Source of the DNA: Paenibacillus sp. W2I17 | GTDB taxonomy: Bacteria > Bacillota > Bacilli > Paenibacillales > Paenibacillaceae | DNA: 64,000 nucleotides | Direction of reading: 5' to 3' | NCBI RefSeq assembly: GCF_030815985.1 | Contig: NZ_JAUSXM010000001.1 | Coordinates: 5,642,001-5,706,000 of the forward strand | Shown: piece by piece, positions 36,755 to 47,412 of the stretch | Layout: the number at the start of each line of letters is the position of its first letter | Numbering within the stretch: position 1 is the first letter of the stretch | Notes under the pieces: model-generated | The model's database searches: none | What the model saw: only the letters and a program-made list of their open reading frames with translations | Told to the model about the DNA's origin: nothing | Program-made: the position numbers and the translations under genes

Positions 36755-37882
36755 ATGGGCAAGAACGGGAAACGTATTATTACCATATTGCTGGCAGGCT
36801 GCCTGATTGCTGTAGCGTTGCCACGCACAGTTGATCTGGATCAACTATACGCTGCATCAGGAACCTCAGATATATCCACGGCAACAGATTTGCGCCAGAC
36901 CTTGCTTACCGCAATGTCACAGCGAACGGAGGAACTTGTTTTTACATACAAAGGCAATGTGAAAGGCCTCAAAAAACAATTACAAACCTCCATCGATGAG
37001 GCAATGAAGAGTGACCCCTATATCCAATATACCGTTAAAAGTTATGCATTTAATTATAAAGGCTCCAATGTGTCGGCCGAGGTGCATGTGACTCTCTCCT
37101 ATCGGGAGACCAAGGAGCAGACCGATTATGTGAATCGTAAAGTCACAAACGTGTTGAAAGAAATCATCAAACCCGGCATGACGGATCATGAGAAGGTCAA
37201 GGTCATCCATGACTGGATTGTGCTTAACCTTTCCTACGATACTTCGTTGAAGAAATATACGGCCTACGACGGGCTTGTTACAGGCAGTACCGTATGTCAA
37301 GGATACTCATTGCTGGCTTATCGGATGCTGGAGCGAGTAGGTATCGATAACCGGATTGTGGAAGGTACAGCGGGCGGGCAGCTTCATGCCTGGAATATCG
37401 TGAACCTGGACGGCAAGTGGTATCACATGGACACCACCTGGGATGACCCTACCCCTGACCGCAAAGGTAAGGTGAGCCACAGCTATTATTTGCTTAGTGA
37501 TGATGAGATGGCACGTGACCATATCTGGACAGGCAAAAGCAAGTACCCTGCTGCGCCTGCCCCGTATCGGGAAGCTTTACTGAAGCTGGTGAAGGCCGGA
37601 GATAGCAAAAAGGCTGCCTATCAGAAGCTGTACCATGCTCTCGACTATTCCCTGTATGATGAACAGGATGCCGTCAAAGGCCATGCTGCGCTGAAGACCA
37701 AGGTTCAAAGTACACTGAAGGAAGGCGGAACCTCGCTCACGTTCAGGTACAAGGGTACGGAGGCTGGACTGATTGAAGATTTGCAGGATTTGTACCAACT
37801 TGGCATGAAATCGATATCTTATTATGTGTCCAAAATGGAAGGTACTACGGATCTGCGCGTCAAAATTAACTGGACACTATAA
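36755..37882 (+). CDS. Secreted transglutaminase-like protein
   Basis: Exported protein of 375 residues with an N-terminal signal (KNGKRIITILLAGCLIAVALP). The transglutaminase-like core shows the catalytic triad: Cys in STVCQGYSLLAYRM, His in GQLHAWNIV and Asp in YHMDTTWDDP. Flanking regions contain two copies of a beta unit (ELVFTYKGN near the start and SLTFRYKGT near the end), apparently repeats. It is the type found in Firmicute surface proteins, where it may act as protease or cross-linker. Its position between an SLH protein and a sortase-anchored adhesin suits a role at the cell wall. Confidence 0.87.
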   Translation: MGKNGKRIITILLAGCLIAVALPRTVDLDQLYAASGTSDISTATDLRQTLLTAMSQRTEELVFTYKGNVKGLKKQLQTSIDEAMKSDPYIQYTVKSYAFNYKGSNVSAEVHVTLSYRETKEQTDYVNRKVTNVLKEIIKPGMTDHEKVKVIHDWIVLNLSYDTSLKKYTAYDGLVTGSTVCQGYSLLAYRMLERVGIDNRIVEGTAGGQLHAWNIVNLDGKWYHMDTTWDDPTPDRKGKVSHSYYLLSDDEMARDHIWTGKSKYPAAPAPYREALLKLVKAGDSKKAAYQKLYHALDYSLYDEQDAVKGHAALKTKVQSTLKEGGTSLTFRYKGTEAGLIEDLQDLYQLGMKSISYYVSKMEGTTDLRVKINWTL

Positions 37883-37895
37883 CAACCGTTTGAAC

Positions 37896-37927
37896 AGGAT
37901 GCTCCGCTTGAGGAGTGTCCTTTTTTT
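37896..37927 (+). terminator. Terminator after transglutaminase gene
   Basis: AGGATGCTCC pairs with GGAGTGTCCT (one mismatch), loop GCTTGA, followed by a T7 run. Confidence 0.88.
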
Positions 37928-38044
37928 GTCGTGTTTTGTCTGAAATAACGATAATTTGGAGAATGTCTATTTTTTGTATATGTCGCTTTGCTATTCTAAT
38001 CTTCGGCGTATGCCAACACTACGTACGAGGAGGATATGCAAACA

Positions 38045-41000
38045 ATGAGGAAAAAAGTGAGCATAGTGATCATTGCTCTGTTACTGGTCATGCAAATGAT
38101 GCAGGGTTGGATATTTACACCAACAATGCATGCTCAGGATGAATTAACTAATTTGCCAGCCAGTGCAATCAGCGATACAGCATCAGAAGAAGGTTTGGCA
38201 AGTTCGGAAGAGGTGAACAACGTTGAGGTTGCTGCCACTCCGGAAGAAGAGGGGGAGGGAAACCTCAACCAGAGCAGTTTAGCAATCGCAGCTGCAGGTC
38301 CGGTAATTACAGATCAATTGATTACCAGTGTGCAGATGTACAATCAGGAACCAGAAGACAACGGGAATGGCACGATTGAAGTCAAAGGAGATAAAATCGA
38401 GGATATTCGACCACGCATTCAGGATGAGGTGGCTGTAGTCTTTACATGGGGACTTGCAGATGACAACCACAACTACAGCGATGGCTCTACGTTCACCTTT
38501 AACTTGCCCGATAAATTCATCATCGGATCGCAGCTTAAGGGTAATCTGGATGGCGGTGTTGGGGAGTATGTGGTGAATCCAGATGGCACAATCATATTTA
38601 CCTTTAATGAACTGATCGAGCATGCGAAGCTGGAAGGCAACTTTTACGTGTGGATTAAGTTCGATGAGAGCAAGATGGAAGATGGCTTGAAACAACAGAT
38701 AGACTTTAGTTCCGTAGGGCAGGGCATCATTGATGTGCATTTTGCCAACACAGCCGTAGATAAGTTGAAGAAATCGGGAAGCGCAAACAAAAATAACTTC
38801 AACTCGGATGAAATTAAATGGACCGTAGATTTTAACCAAGGCGAGAAGGCTATGAAAAATGCTGTTCTAGCAGACACGTTCCCAGCAGAGCTAGAGCTCA
38901 AGGGCAATATCGAAATTCGCGAATTGGAAGTGCAATTGAATGGATCTGTAAAAGAAGGCCCAGTAATTAAAACGGAACCACAGTTTCCAATTCAATTGGG
39001 AGACACAGATAAGGCCTATCGTGTAACCTATACGACAAGTGTTAAAGCACCAACCACTGCTCCGTTCACCAATGTGGAGTATCAAAACCAGGTTGCGCTT
39101 ACAACGGATCAGAGCGAGCACGACGAAACAGATATTGGCCGAGTTCGTGTGAGTTTTAATGAGCCTTTGAACAAGTCAGGGCAAGATAGTGCGTATGATC
39201 CGGTGACACAGACGGTCACATGGAAAGTGCAATATAACTACAATCAGCAAGAAATCATGCAAACGAATGCATGGATTGAAGACCGCTTTGATACGGCAAA
39301 ACAGCAACTGATCAATAATTCCGTCAAAGTGTATCAAGTGGACATTAATGCAAGTGGAGCGGCTTCGAACAGAACACTGATCAATCCAAATGAATACACA
39401 CTCGAAGCGATGGGTACAGGGTTCGATGATGGCTTCAGATTACATTTTAAGAACGATATTACAAAGGCCTATGAGATCGAATATGATACACAATCCATTC
39501 ATCGTGTTTATACAAACGACACCATTACGAACACAGTGAACATGTATGATGGTACTTCCAAAACAGGCCGAAGAGACATTCAGGAAGTCATTTTTGCAAA
39601 GAGTGTAAAAAGTGAAAACTTCAACACAAAAGAAATTGAATGGCAGATTGTTTTGAACCGTGATTTGCAGGACATGACGGATATCGTCATCACCGACAAT
39701 TACGAAGGCAGACATATGAAACTGATTCCGGGTAGTCTTCAAGTGAGTGGTGTTAACAAAGACGACTTTGAACTGACTACAGACCCGGCTGATCCAACGT
39801 ATGAAAAAGGATTCTCACTTCGCTTGAAGGACGGCGTAACGCTCAGTACGGAGCATGTTATTACTTATAAGACAAGCTTCGATCCCACAGCGGGTATGCC
39901 AACGAATGATGAATATCGCAACTCAGCCAAGATCGATTGGGAAGAGTCTGATGTAAAACAGACTGCGATTACCAAATCTGCTGCGGTCAAACCGCAAGAC
40001 TACACGATTCAAAATGGTAACAAAAAGGGTGAATATAGCGCCAAAGATAAAAAGATCACCTGGACAATCGATGTAAACTACAATTTGTTTGATATTCAGG
40101 ACGCAATCCTTAAGGATGCTTACACTGGAGACCAATCTTTCGTAGACGGCTCATTGAAGGTTCATGAGTTAGAGTTGCAGGGAGCCAATAATGTTACTGC
40201 TGTAGGTAGCGAGGTTCCGCTCACACCTGGTCAATTCCAGCTGAACCCGGACGGTAAAGGTTTTGTGTTGGATCTGGGTAACATGGGCAAAATGGCTTAT
40301 CGCATTCAGTACCAAACAAGTCTGGATGGACCATATTCTGTCGTAGGAGCTTATGCCAACCAGGCTGTTCTGACGGATGGTGAGGGTGGTGCAATACGAT
40401 TTAATAGATCAGCCAGTGTTACACCTGCCAACGGTGGTGTATACGTGCGCAAAACAGGGAAGCAAGAAGGTACAACGGATAAAGCATCATGGACGGTAAA
40501 TATCAATCCAAGTCAATCTTTCATTCCTGCGGGTAACCAATTAACAGATACCTTGTCAGAGAACCAGATTTTATTGGCTGATTCATTGAAATTATATGCA
40601 ACCAATTTACCTGCCAACAATTCAGGCAATGTATCCGCCAAAGCTGGACTTGTTGATCCGGCTGATTATGAATTGGACGTGGAGGGCAATACATTTACCT
40701 TCACCTTCAAGAAAGATATCCATACTGCATTCATTTTGGAATATCAGTCTTATATTAATGCCGATCATGGCGCCCGAATTGAGAATAAGGTTGAATTTGC
40801 AGGCCAATCTTCCTCGGTAATCGGAGAAGGTAATCTGTCGGGAATCAAAGTTTCCTTGGCTGGAGCAGGTGGAGGAGCCTCTACAGGTCTGGGCAAAATC
40901 AGAATTCACAAAGTCAGTGATACAGGAGTTCCGCTGGAGGGTGCAATATTTGCAATCTATAATGCGTCTGGAACTACGCTTCTGGAAACATTGAAACCAA

Positions 41001-42557
41001 CGGACGAGAATGGTGTGGTTGAAAGCTCCAGAAACTATCGATTAAACAATCTAACCAACGGTGTACCTTATAAGTTAAAAGAGTTATCTGCACCGGCAGG
41101 ATACTTGGTTGATCCTGAATATGGCTCTGCCTCAGGTAAAACGATTGAATTCAAGGATGCGGATATCGCTTTTGAAATTGAAAACAAAAAGATTCGTCAA
41201 GGCTTTGAATTAACCAAGGTAGATGCGGTGGACTCAGCCAAGGCACTTAAGGGTGCAACTTTCGAATTGTACTCCAAGGACGGCGCAACGCGAGAGAAAA
41301 TCGATGAGTTAACGACAGGGGAAGATGGGAAGATCGCCAAAGGTGGACTTTCGCCAGGGGATTATGAGCTGGTAGAAGTCGTGGCACCTGAGTTTTATCA
41401 ATTGGATGCTACACCAATCCCGTTTACGATTGTAGAGAATCAGACGGAGAGTATTACACTGACGAAGTCGAATGCAATGGGTGCAGGCGGTAAACTTGTC
41501 GTTACCAAAGTAAATGCCAAGGATAAGTCCGTATTAAGCGGAATTGAATTCGAATTGCGTGATCGTTCCAACATTGTCATCGATACAAAAGTAACCGACC
41601 TAAATGGGGTCATTGAATTCGATGGTTTGGACTATGGTTCATATACGTTGGTAGAGACCAAGGCAGAAGGCTTTGTTATTGAACAGCCGGAGACCATCGT
41701 ATCTATTATCAAACCGGAAACTCAATTAACCATTGAAAATAAAAAAAATGATCGTTCCGTGAAATTGATTAAAACCAATGCGGGTCGAACTCAGCACCTT
41801 CAAGGAGCTGTGTTTGAATTACGGGCCCAAACTGCATTGATGGATGCAAATGGGAATTGGGAGTTCCACAAGGTAACAGGTCTAGATGAAGCTTCACTGA
41901 CAACCAATCAACAAGGTGAAATAGTACTTGGAAGGCTTGGATATCAATAAATATCAGTTGGTTGAAATAAAAGCACCTAACGGATACATGTTGGAAACAA
42001 CACCAGTACCATTTGAAATTACGAACATACAAACCGAAGCCGTAGTTGTGGAAAAAACAAATCAGGCTATCCCGGTATCGGGTGGTGGGTCTAGTGGACC
42101 TTATAATCCGGGAACACCTACTACGGGTGTAACACCAGATCCAGAGAAACCAGTAACTCCAGAACCAGGAACGCCAAATCCGTCGGTTCCAGGCACGGTT
42201 GTAACTGAACCTACAGAGTCTGGGGGAGGAACCGAAAGTCCGACAGATGAAGAATCCGGGGTAGTGCCACCGACACCAGGCGATTCCAACGGTGACGGCA
42301 CTGCACCTCCAGTTGGGGATACAGATGCACCGGATGGGGATGGTGCACTTGCACCTCCTGCTGGAACGGATACAGAAGGATCACAGGGCAATGGAAATTC
42401 TGCATCACAGACAAACGGAAATTCTGGATCTCAGGGAATGCTGCCACAAACAGGTGAAGAGAGCACAATGGCTTACACTGCTGTGGGCATGATGCTGATG
42501 GCGTTAGGTAGCGCGGGATTCATGTACTTCCGCCGCAGACAACAGCTTCATCGCTAG
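38045..42557 (+). pseudogene. Large LPQTG-anchored adhesin (collagen-binding and SpaA/Cna-B repeats), frameshifted near the 3' end
   Basis: Surface adhesin of about 1500 residues if restored. ATG 38045 is preferred over 38036, which is 2 bases from GAGGAGG. A signal peptide is followed by an N-terminal ligand-binding-like region, five collagen-binding-type repeats (each W-x-V/I-x-x-N ... D-x-x-x), and four SpaA/Cna-B repeats (KIRIHKVSD, FELTKVDA, LVVTKVNA, VKLIKTNA). The frame breaks at G41930-G41931: removing one G restores EGLDINKYQLVEIKAPNGY and reads on through a Pro/Thr/Gly-rich stalk to LPQTGEE, a membrane helix and RRRQ. As written, the long part stops at 41950 and the anchor lies in another frame (to 42557). 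Sequencing error or real loss of anchoring. Confidence 0.88.
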
Positions 42558-42599
42558 ATCAAAACACGCAGTATCTAAAATTTATCGTGTGTAGATAGA

Positions 42600-42665
42600 A
42601 TACCCTCTAGCATTCACTACGAAGACTTAGCGTCGACGTGTGAATATGCTAGAGGGTATTTTTGG
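42600..42665. terminator. Bidirectional terminator between adhesin and sortase genes
   Basis: AATACCCTCTAGCATTCAC pairs with the segment ending GCTAGAGGGTATT, with a 2-base bulge, flanked by A and T tracts. It serves the two converging genes. Confidence 0.85.
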
Positions 42666-42681
42666 TGATATTTAGGGAGAA

Positions 42682-43323
42682 TCAGGTCCCCGTAACATTC
42701 GGTTTCACTTCAATAGCTCTTACAATTAGGCGATGTGTTGGATTGACGAGTGGATCACAGGTAATCAAGGTAAGGACCTGTCCAAGCCCGGGATCCTCCA
42801 GCACAGATAAGTCAGTTGGCTCCACAACGGATATCTGGTCTACCTTGTATTGGATAATCGTTCGATCTGCCAGGGTGACTTCCATTGAATCACCAATCTG
42901 GAGTTCTCCCAGACGATTGAACAGCCGTCCTTTTTTGTGGGCGCGATGAGCGGCTATGGCAGCATTACCTTTGTTCCCGATACTGGTGGTTTCGACAAGA
43001 TGGGTTGCAGCTACCTTCATATTGCCCTCCGTTGCACCCTCCAGAATCGGTAAGCGGACATCAATCTTGTCAATCGATAGCACCCCCAACGTATCCGAGG
43101 AGGCCTCTTGCACTGTACCTGTATTTTCAGTAGTCGGCTCGGCAGAAGCTGCATCCTGTATGCCTTGTTCGAAGGAGTGATTAAGCTTAGATAAGCCGTT
43201 TTGCAATTGCTCCAGATCGTTCATGACACGGGTTTGCTGCCAGTCATAATACGTTTCCCGCAGGAAAGGAAAGCTGATGATCAGGATGCCCAGTAGAACG
43301 AGCAGAATAGAGAATTTTTTCAT
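42682..43323 (-). CDS. Class D-like sortase
   Basis: Membrane-bound transpeptidase that joins LPxTG proteins to the cell wall. The 213 residues have one N-terminal membrane helix (FSILLVLLGILIISFPFL), a linker, and the catalytic domain with His in AIAAHRAH, Cys in LTLITCDP and Arg in THRLIVRA. Length and single N-terminal anchor fit class D or a related small sortase. It converges on the LPQTG adhesin gene, its most likely substrate. Start ATG 43323. Confidence 0.9.
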   Translation of the reverse strand: MKKFSILLVLLGILIISFPFLRETYYDWQQTRVMNDLEQLQNGLSKLNHSFEQGIQDAASAEPTTENTGTVQEASSDTLGVLSIDKIDVRLPILEGATEGNMKVAATHLVETTSIGNKGNAAIAAHRAHKKGRLFNRLGELQIGDSMEVTLADRTIIQYKVDQISVVEPTDLSVLEDPGLGQVLTLITCDPLVNPTHRLIVRAIEVKPNVTGT

Positions 43324-43596
43324 TATATATCAACTCCCGTTATCCAAGAAAAATAGTATACCTTTCTCTATTCTACTTACGGATCTATACAAAATATGGA
43401 CAGGAACAGAAGTACATACAGGAATTGATCAGGGGGAGAGTCGACCCAAAACAAAATATCCCCGTATCGCTACAGTAGAAAAACTGCAACGCCACGGGGA
43501 GGTTTTTTTTAATATGAAGTTAAATCGTAGCAACTGTATAAGTTAAACTAACCATTTACATGAGAACGTAAAGGACAGAAACAACCTGATTCTTCG

Positions 43597-45078
43597 TTAG
43601 TGCTTATCAGTTGGTGAATCAGTAGGTGTGAAATCACATTCCTGCAGCGGCACCACTTTGGTCTTTTTGATCCATTTGTAACCGAGCCACAACACCAGGA
43701 ACAGGGGTACGCTCAAGTAGGCAACGATGGCTCCACTCCAGTCGATCTGATCACCCGTAAATGCCTGATAGTTCTGCCCGATGATCACGATGATACACAG
43801 GACAAAAGCAAAGATCGGCCCAAACGGGAACCAGCGTGCACGGTAAGGCAGATCGCTCAGATCCCTGCCTTGTGCAACGTATGCACGACGGAAGCGATAA
43901 TGACTGATAGCGATACCCAGCCAAGTGATAAAACCACACATACCGGATGCATTCAGCAACCAGGTGTACACAATCCCATCACCGAACAGGGAGGCAAGGA
44001 ACGCCAACATACCAACAGCTGTTGTAAGCAAAAGTGCATTCATTGGAATGCCCTTTTTGTTCAGCTTGCCCAGGAAACGAGGGGCTTTACCGTCACGGGC
44101 AAGGGCATAGAGAACCCGGCTCGAAGCGTACATGCCTGAGTTACCGGCAGAGAGTACAGAAGTCAGAATAACGGCATTCATCACGGAAGCAGCAATGGCG
44201 AGGCCGGCTTTCTCAAACACCAGTGTGAACGGGCTGACACCGATATTCTCCAGATCACCTTTGAGCAGATTCGGATGCGTATAAGGGATGATCAGACTGA
44301 TCACAGTAATCGCTAAAATGTAAAAAATCAGAATGCGCCAAAATACCTGACGAATTGCACGAGGTACATTTTCGCGCGGGTTTTCACTTTCACCGGCGGC
44401 TACCCCGATAAGCTCGGTACCTTGGAATGAGAATCCAGCAGCCATGAACACACCAAGTACAGCGAAGAATCCGCCATGGATGGGCGCATCACCGATGGTG
44501 AAGTTGCTGAAACCAACCGCTTCTCCGCCCATAATACCAAAGATCATGAGCACACCAACGGCCAGGAAGATGATCACGGTAGCAACTTTGATAATGGCGA
44601 ACCAGTACTCGGACTCTCCATAGCCTTTAACGGACAGCACGTTCAAGGCAAAGATCAGCACGAGGAACAATAAGCTCCATAACATGGACGAACTGTCAGG
44701 GAACCAGTATTTAATGAGTACTGTAGCGGCAGCAAGCTCTGCTGCAATGGTTACCGCCCAGTTGTACCAAAAGTTCCAGCCCATGGCGAACCCGAGAGCA
44801 GGATCGACAAAACGTGCGGCATACGTATTAAATGAACCGGAGTCCGGCATAAAGGTAGCAAGCTCACCAAGGCTGGTCATTAGGAAATAAACCATGATGC
44901 CAACGGCTGCATAGGCAATTAATGCTCCACCAGGGCCTGCGGTTGAGATGGCGGTACCACTTGCGAGAAACAGCCCGGTACCAATCGAGCCACCTAGGGC
45001 GATCATCGTCATATGGCGTGCGCGTAATCCTTTTTTCAGGGAAGGTCCAGTTGTTGTTGGGTTACTGCGGTCTTGCAT
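43597..45078 (-). CDS. lysP: Amino acid permease, probably lysine-specific (LysP-like)
   Basis: APC-superfamily permease with about 12 membrane helices over 493 residues. The N-terminal signature LRARHMTMIALGGSIGTGLFLASG, the PGG segment and GTELIGVAAGES are typical of the amino-acid transporter branch that includes LysP. The leader carries a lysine riboswitch and terminator (45131-45420), which makes lysine import the best-supported function. An AGGAGTG ribosome site precedes ATG 45078. Confidence 0.9.
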   Translation of the reverse strand: MQDRSNPTTTGPSLKKGLRARHMTMIALGGSIGTGLFLASGTAISTAGPGGALIAYAAVGIMVYFLMTSLGELATFMPDSGSFNTYAARFVDPALGFAMGWNFWYNWAVTIAAELAAATVLIKYWFPDSSSMLWSLLFLVLIFALNVLSVKGYGESEYWFAIIKVATVIIFLAVGVLMIFGIMGGEAVGFSNFTIGDAPIHGGFFAVLGVFMAAGFSFQGTELIGVAAGESENPRENVPRAIRQVFWRILIFYILAITVISLIIPYTHPNLLKGDLENIGVSPFTLVFEKAGLAIAASVMNAVILTSVLSAGNSGMYASSRVLYALARDGKAPRFLGKLNKKGIPMNALLLTTAVGMLAFLASLFGDGIVYTWLLNASGMCGFITWLGIAISHYRFRRAYVAQGRDLSDLPYRARWFPFGPIFAFVLCIIVIIGQNYQAFTGDQIDWSGAIVAYLSVPLFLVLWLGYKWIKKTKVVPLQECDFTPTDSPTDKH

Positions 45079-45130
45079 GGAAACACTCCTTCATTCGATA
45101 TACTGATGTTTGCGATACTTGAACTCATAA

Positions 45131-45164
45131 ACAAAAAGACCACAGGCATCAGCCTGCGGTCTTT
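45131..45164 (-). terminator. Intrinsic terminator of the lysine riboswitch
   Basis: On the minus strand AAAGACCGCAGGC pairs with GCCTGTGGTCTTT, followed by TTTTGT, between the aptamer and the permease. It is the expected off-switch when lysine is bound. Confidence 0.88.
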
Positions 45165-45244
45165 AATATTTCAATGTCCGCACCATGTCCCAGATGATTA
45201 AGATAGCTCAACACAGAAGAATTCATACCTTTATATAAAGGAAA

Positions 45245-45420
45245 TGTACTTCCGTGACAGTTCTGCGCCTTTCGACAGCAGCCCCAGCTCACCGGACCGT
45301 ATAAGGAACGTCCAGCGAGCTTCGGCGGGTACACCTTTCGGCTGATCTCATAAGCGGCTCCTTAGCGCCTCCATCAGCGTACTGATCGCACCCGCGACCT
45401 CTACCTCACCATCAATGGAT
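45245..45420 (-). promoter_or_regulatory. Lysine riboswitch (L-box)
   Basis: The minus strand holds the conserved L-box blocks in order: GAGGTAGAGGTCGCG, GATCAGTACG, GAGG, AGCCGAAAGG, CCGCCGAAGCTC, GAGCTGGGG and CTGTCACGG. These line up with known lysine aptamers (for example the B. subtilis lysC leader). The terminator follows about 80 bases downstream, then the permease. Free lysine should reduce permease expression. Confidence 0.9.
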
Positions 45421-45558
45421 GAGGTGTATCTATTGTCTATGAAATTATGAACAACACAACTTAACACCGTGTGTCCTGTTTAGTAAACAGACAATCAGTA
45501 TAACGCGCATGGTTTTTCAGTGCAATAACAATTGTTGGATGTGAGGTCTAAGAGACCA

Positions 45559-46701
45559 CTATTCCTCTTTTTTGTTACGGCCAGCCATCTGCTGCCATAC
45601 CGTTCCAGCAGCCTGTTCGCCCGATTCGATCCGTTCCAGAGCCATCTTGGCCTGCAGGCTGACTTCGAATTCGGGATCATCGGCTGCAACTCGCAAGGCT
45701 TGTTCTGCTTCTTCTGTTCCGACCTCATATAGAAAACGAGCTGCACGCCAGCGTACAAGTTTACTTTTATCGGATAACGTGGCTGTCATAGCTGGGGTTG
45801 CAGCAGGGTCACCGATATCAGACAGGGTGTCACCGGCAGTACGGCGTACCGCAGGAGAACTGTCCTGGAGTGCTTCATACAGCAATTCCATCGCTTCCGG
45901 TGTACGAATGTCACCCAGGTATACGACAGCCAAGCGACGTATCTGCATTTTGTTGTCATGCAAGGCATGGGCTACGAGAGGCAGTCTTTCTGCCGTAGGC
46001 TCCATGCCGTCAAATGCCGCATAGCGAACATTCCAGTCCTCGTTTCGCAGAGCCTCTTCAAGTTCGGCTCCATCCAATTCACGGCGGCGCTCCACGAATT
46101 CTTCGGATTTGGTACCATGTTCAATGGCCTGTTTGATAACCTGCTCGAGTCGTTCCGGGGGATAAGCGGCTTCCAATTCCTGTTCGACTTCACGTGCGAT
46201 GTCCGGTAACTCGCCATATCGAACGCCGTAATCACTCAGTTTACGTTCTTTGATCATTGTTGCACTGGCGACTTCTGTCACGGCTTTGACAAAACGATCT
46301 GACAACGAGATTCGTTCTTCCTTGACCCCGGCCTTGACCCTAATTTGCATCGGTACGCCACGGAAGAATTGTACAAATACCTGTGCTTCTCCGAAGTGCT
46401 CGCCTGAACCATCTTCGGATTCAATCCAGTCCAGATCAATGCCTTGCTGTCCAAGGCGATTTTGGACTTCGCCCAAGATAACGGACCAGTCGGCATTTCC
46501 TTTACGATCAAGTGCCACAAAGTCTGTTGTGTGGAACACACTCTTCACACCGGGAATATGAAGCATCTGGCGAATGAACGCCGGAGCAGATCGTTCGTTG
46601 TCCAGAGTATATGTTTTGCGAATTCCGTCCTCCAGACGTTCATCGAGATGTAACATCATCGTATTTGGACTCGGTGTTGGTTCAATGGAAACAATATTCA
46701 T
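45559..46701 (-). CDS. ypgR: YpgR-like protein: NifU/Nfu N-terminal domain plus HEAT repeats
   Basis: Conserved Firmicute protein of unknown role, often labelled virulence factor. Start ATG 46701, 8 bases after AGGAGGT. The 380 residues begin with an Nfu N-terminal scaffold-like domain (about 1-90; MMLHLDERLEDGIRKTY and PGVKSVF), then a second alpha/beta part, then at least four HEAT repeats (about 230-365; NWNVRYAAFDGM, KMQIRRLAVVYLGD, SPAVRRTAGDTLSD, KLVRWRAARFLYE). It lacks the Nfu CxxC cluster domain, so it likely binds or scaffolds rather than carries Fe-S. Confidence 0.85.
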   Translation of the reverse strand: MNIVSIEPTPSPNTMMLHLDERLEDGIRKTYTLDNERSAPAFIRQMLHIPGVKSVFHTTDFVALDRKGNADWSVILGEVQNRLGQQGIDLDWIESEDGSGEHFGEAQVFVQFFRGVPMQIRVKAGVKEERISLSDRFVKAVTEVASATMIKERKLSDYGVRYGELPDIAREVEQELEAAYPPERLEQVIKQAIEHGTKSEEFVERRRELDGAELEEALRNEDWNVRYAAFDGMEPTAERLPLVAHALHDNKMQIRRLAVVYLGDIRTPEAMELLYEALQDSSPAVRRTAGDTLSDIGDPAATPAMTATLSDKSKLVRWRAARFLYEVGTEEAEQALRVAADDPEFEVSLQAKMALERIESGEQAAGTVWQQMAGRNKKEE

Positions 46702-46943
46702 CAATGTAACCTCCTATAGTACCAGATTCATCTTTAACTTCCCGTAAATTAAATCACACGGGTATTTCTCTATTTTACATCAATGTGTGGAATCTGCGAA
46801 ATCATCCAGAAGTGAAGTGGACGTTTCTAACACTTAATGTGAAGAAGTACGAAATTTGTTAACACTTCTTTCATGTTCACGCACAAACATTTTTAAACGA
46901 AAATTGACACAATAAAGATAAGAATCAACTGGAGGTTATACCT

Positions 46944-47363
46944 ATGGAACCCATTACCGTGCTCTCGGATGGAAAACGTCGTATTGCATATGAGAATATT
47001 ATTCAATTGTTCAGGAACTGGATTGAGGACTCAACATCCGGTTCTGCGATAGAAACACATCGGGGAAGTTGGGAAAATGCCCGTTATTGTATTGTTGATT
47101 ATCACGTTGCCGAAGAAGCGGTGTCAGCAGCAAATGCCATTCGGGCTTTTATGCCACAACTTCCGTTACTGGTCATTACAGATTTCCAATCCCTTATTCG
47201 GAAGCGTCACCTACAACAGATTACAGGTGCGGGTGAGATGAAGATGATTCTCTGGAACGAGCAAGACCCGAATCAACTGATCAAGGATATGGAAAATTGG
47301 TTGCATTCTTCGTCTATCCATAAATCAGAAATAGCCATACCACCCATCTTATCCATGAGATAA
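46944..47363 (+). CDS. Hypothetical protein with receiver-like segment
   Basis: A 139-residue soluble protein with a clear CTGGAGG ribosome site before ATG 46944. The middle part (ARYCIVDYHV ... LPLLVITD ... MILW) alternates beta strands and helices, like a degenerate response-regulator receiver, with an Asp in IVDYH at the phosphorylation-like position but no conserved Lys. No family is recognised. It converges on the PhoB-type regulator gene 50 bases away, which makes a link to that two-component pair possible (inference). Confidence 0.7.
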   Translation: MEPITVLSDGKRRIAYENIIQLFRNWIEDSTSGSAIETHRGSWENARYCIVDYHVAEEAVSAANAIRAFMPQLPLLVITDFQSLIRKRHLQQITGAGEMKMILWNEQDPNQLIKDMENWLHSSSIHKSEIAIPPILSMR

Positions 47364-47412
47364 AAGAGGGATATGGCCAAAAGTGTTTAACTTTTTAATC
47401 GTTACGATCGTA

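Noticed and set aside
43460..43512. Terminator between sortase and permease genes
   Set aside because: CCCCGT/ACGGGG with a T8 run is visible, but the stem is only 6 bp with a loop of over 30 bases, so it is too weak to call.
45131..45420. T-box leader for the permease
   Set aside because: There is no T-box sequence or specifier stem; the conserved blocks fit the lysine riboswitch.
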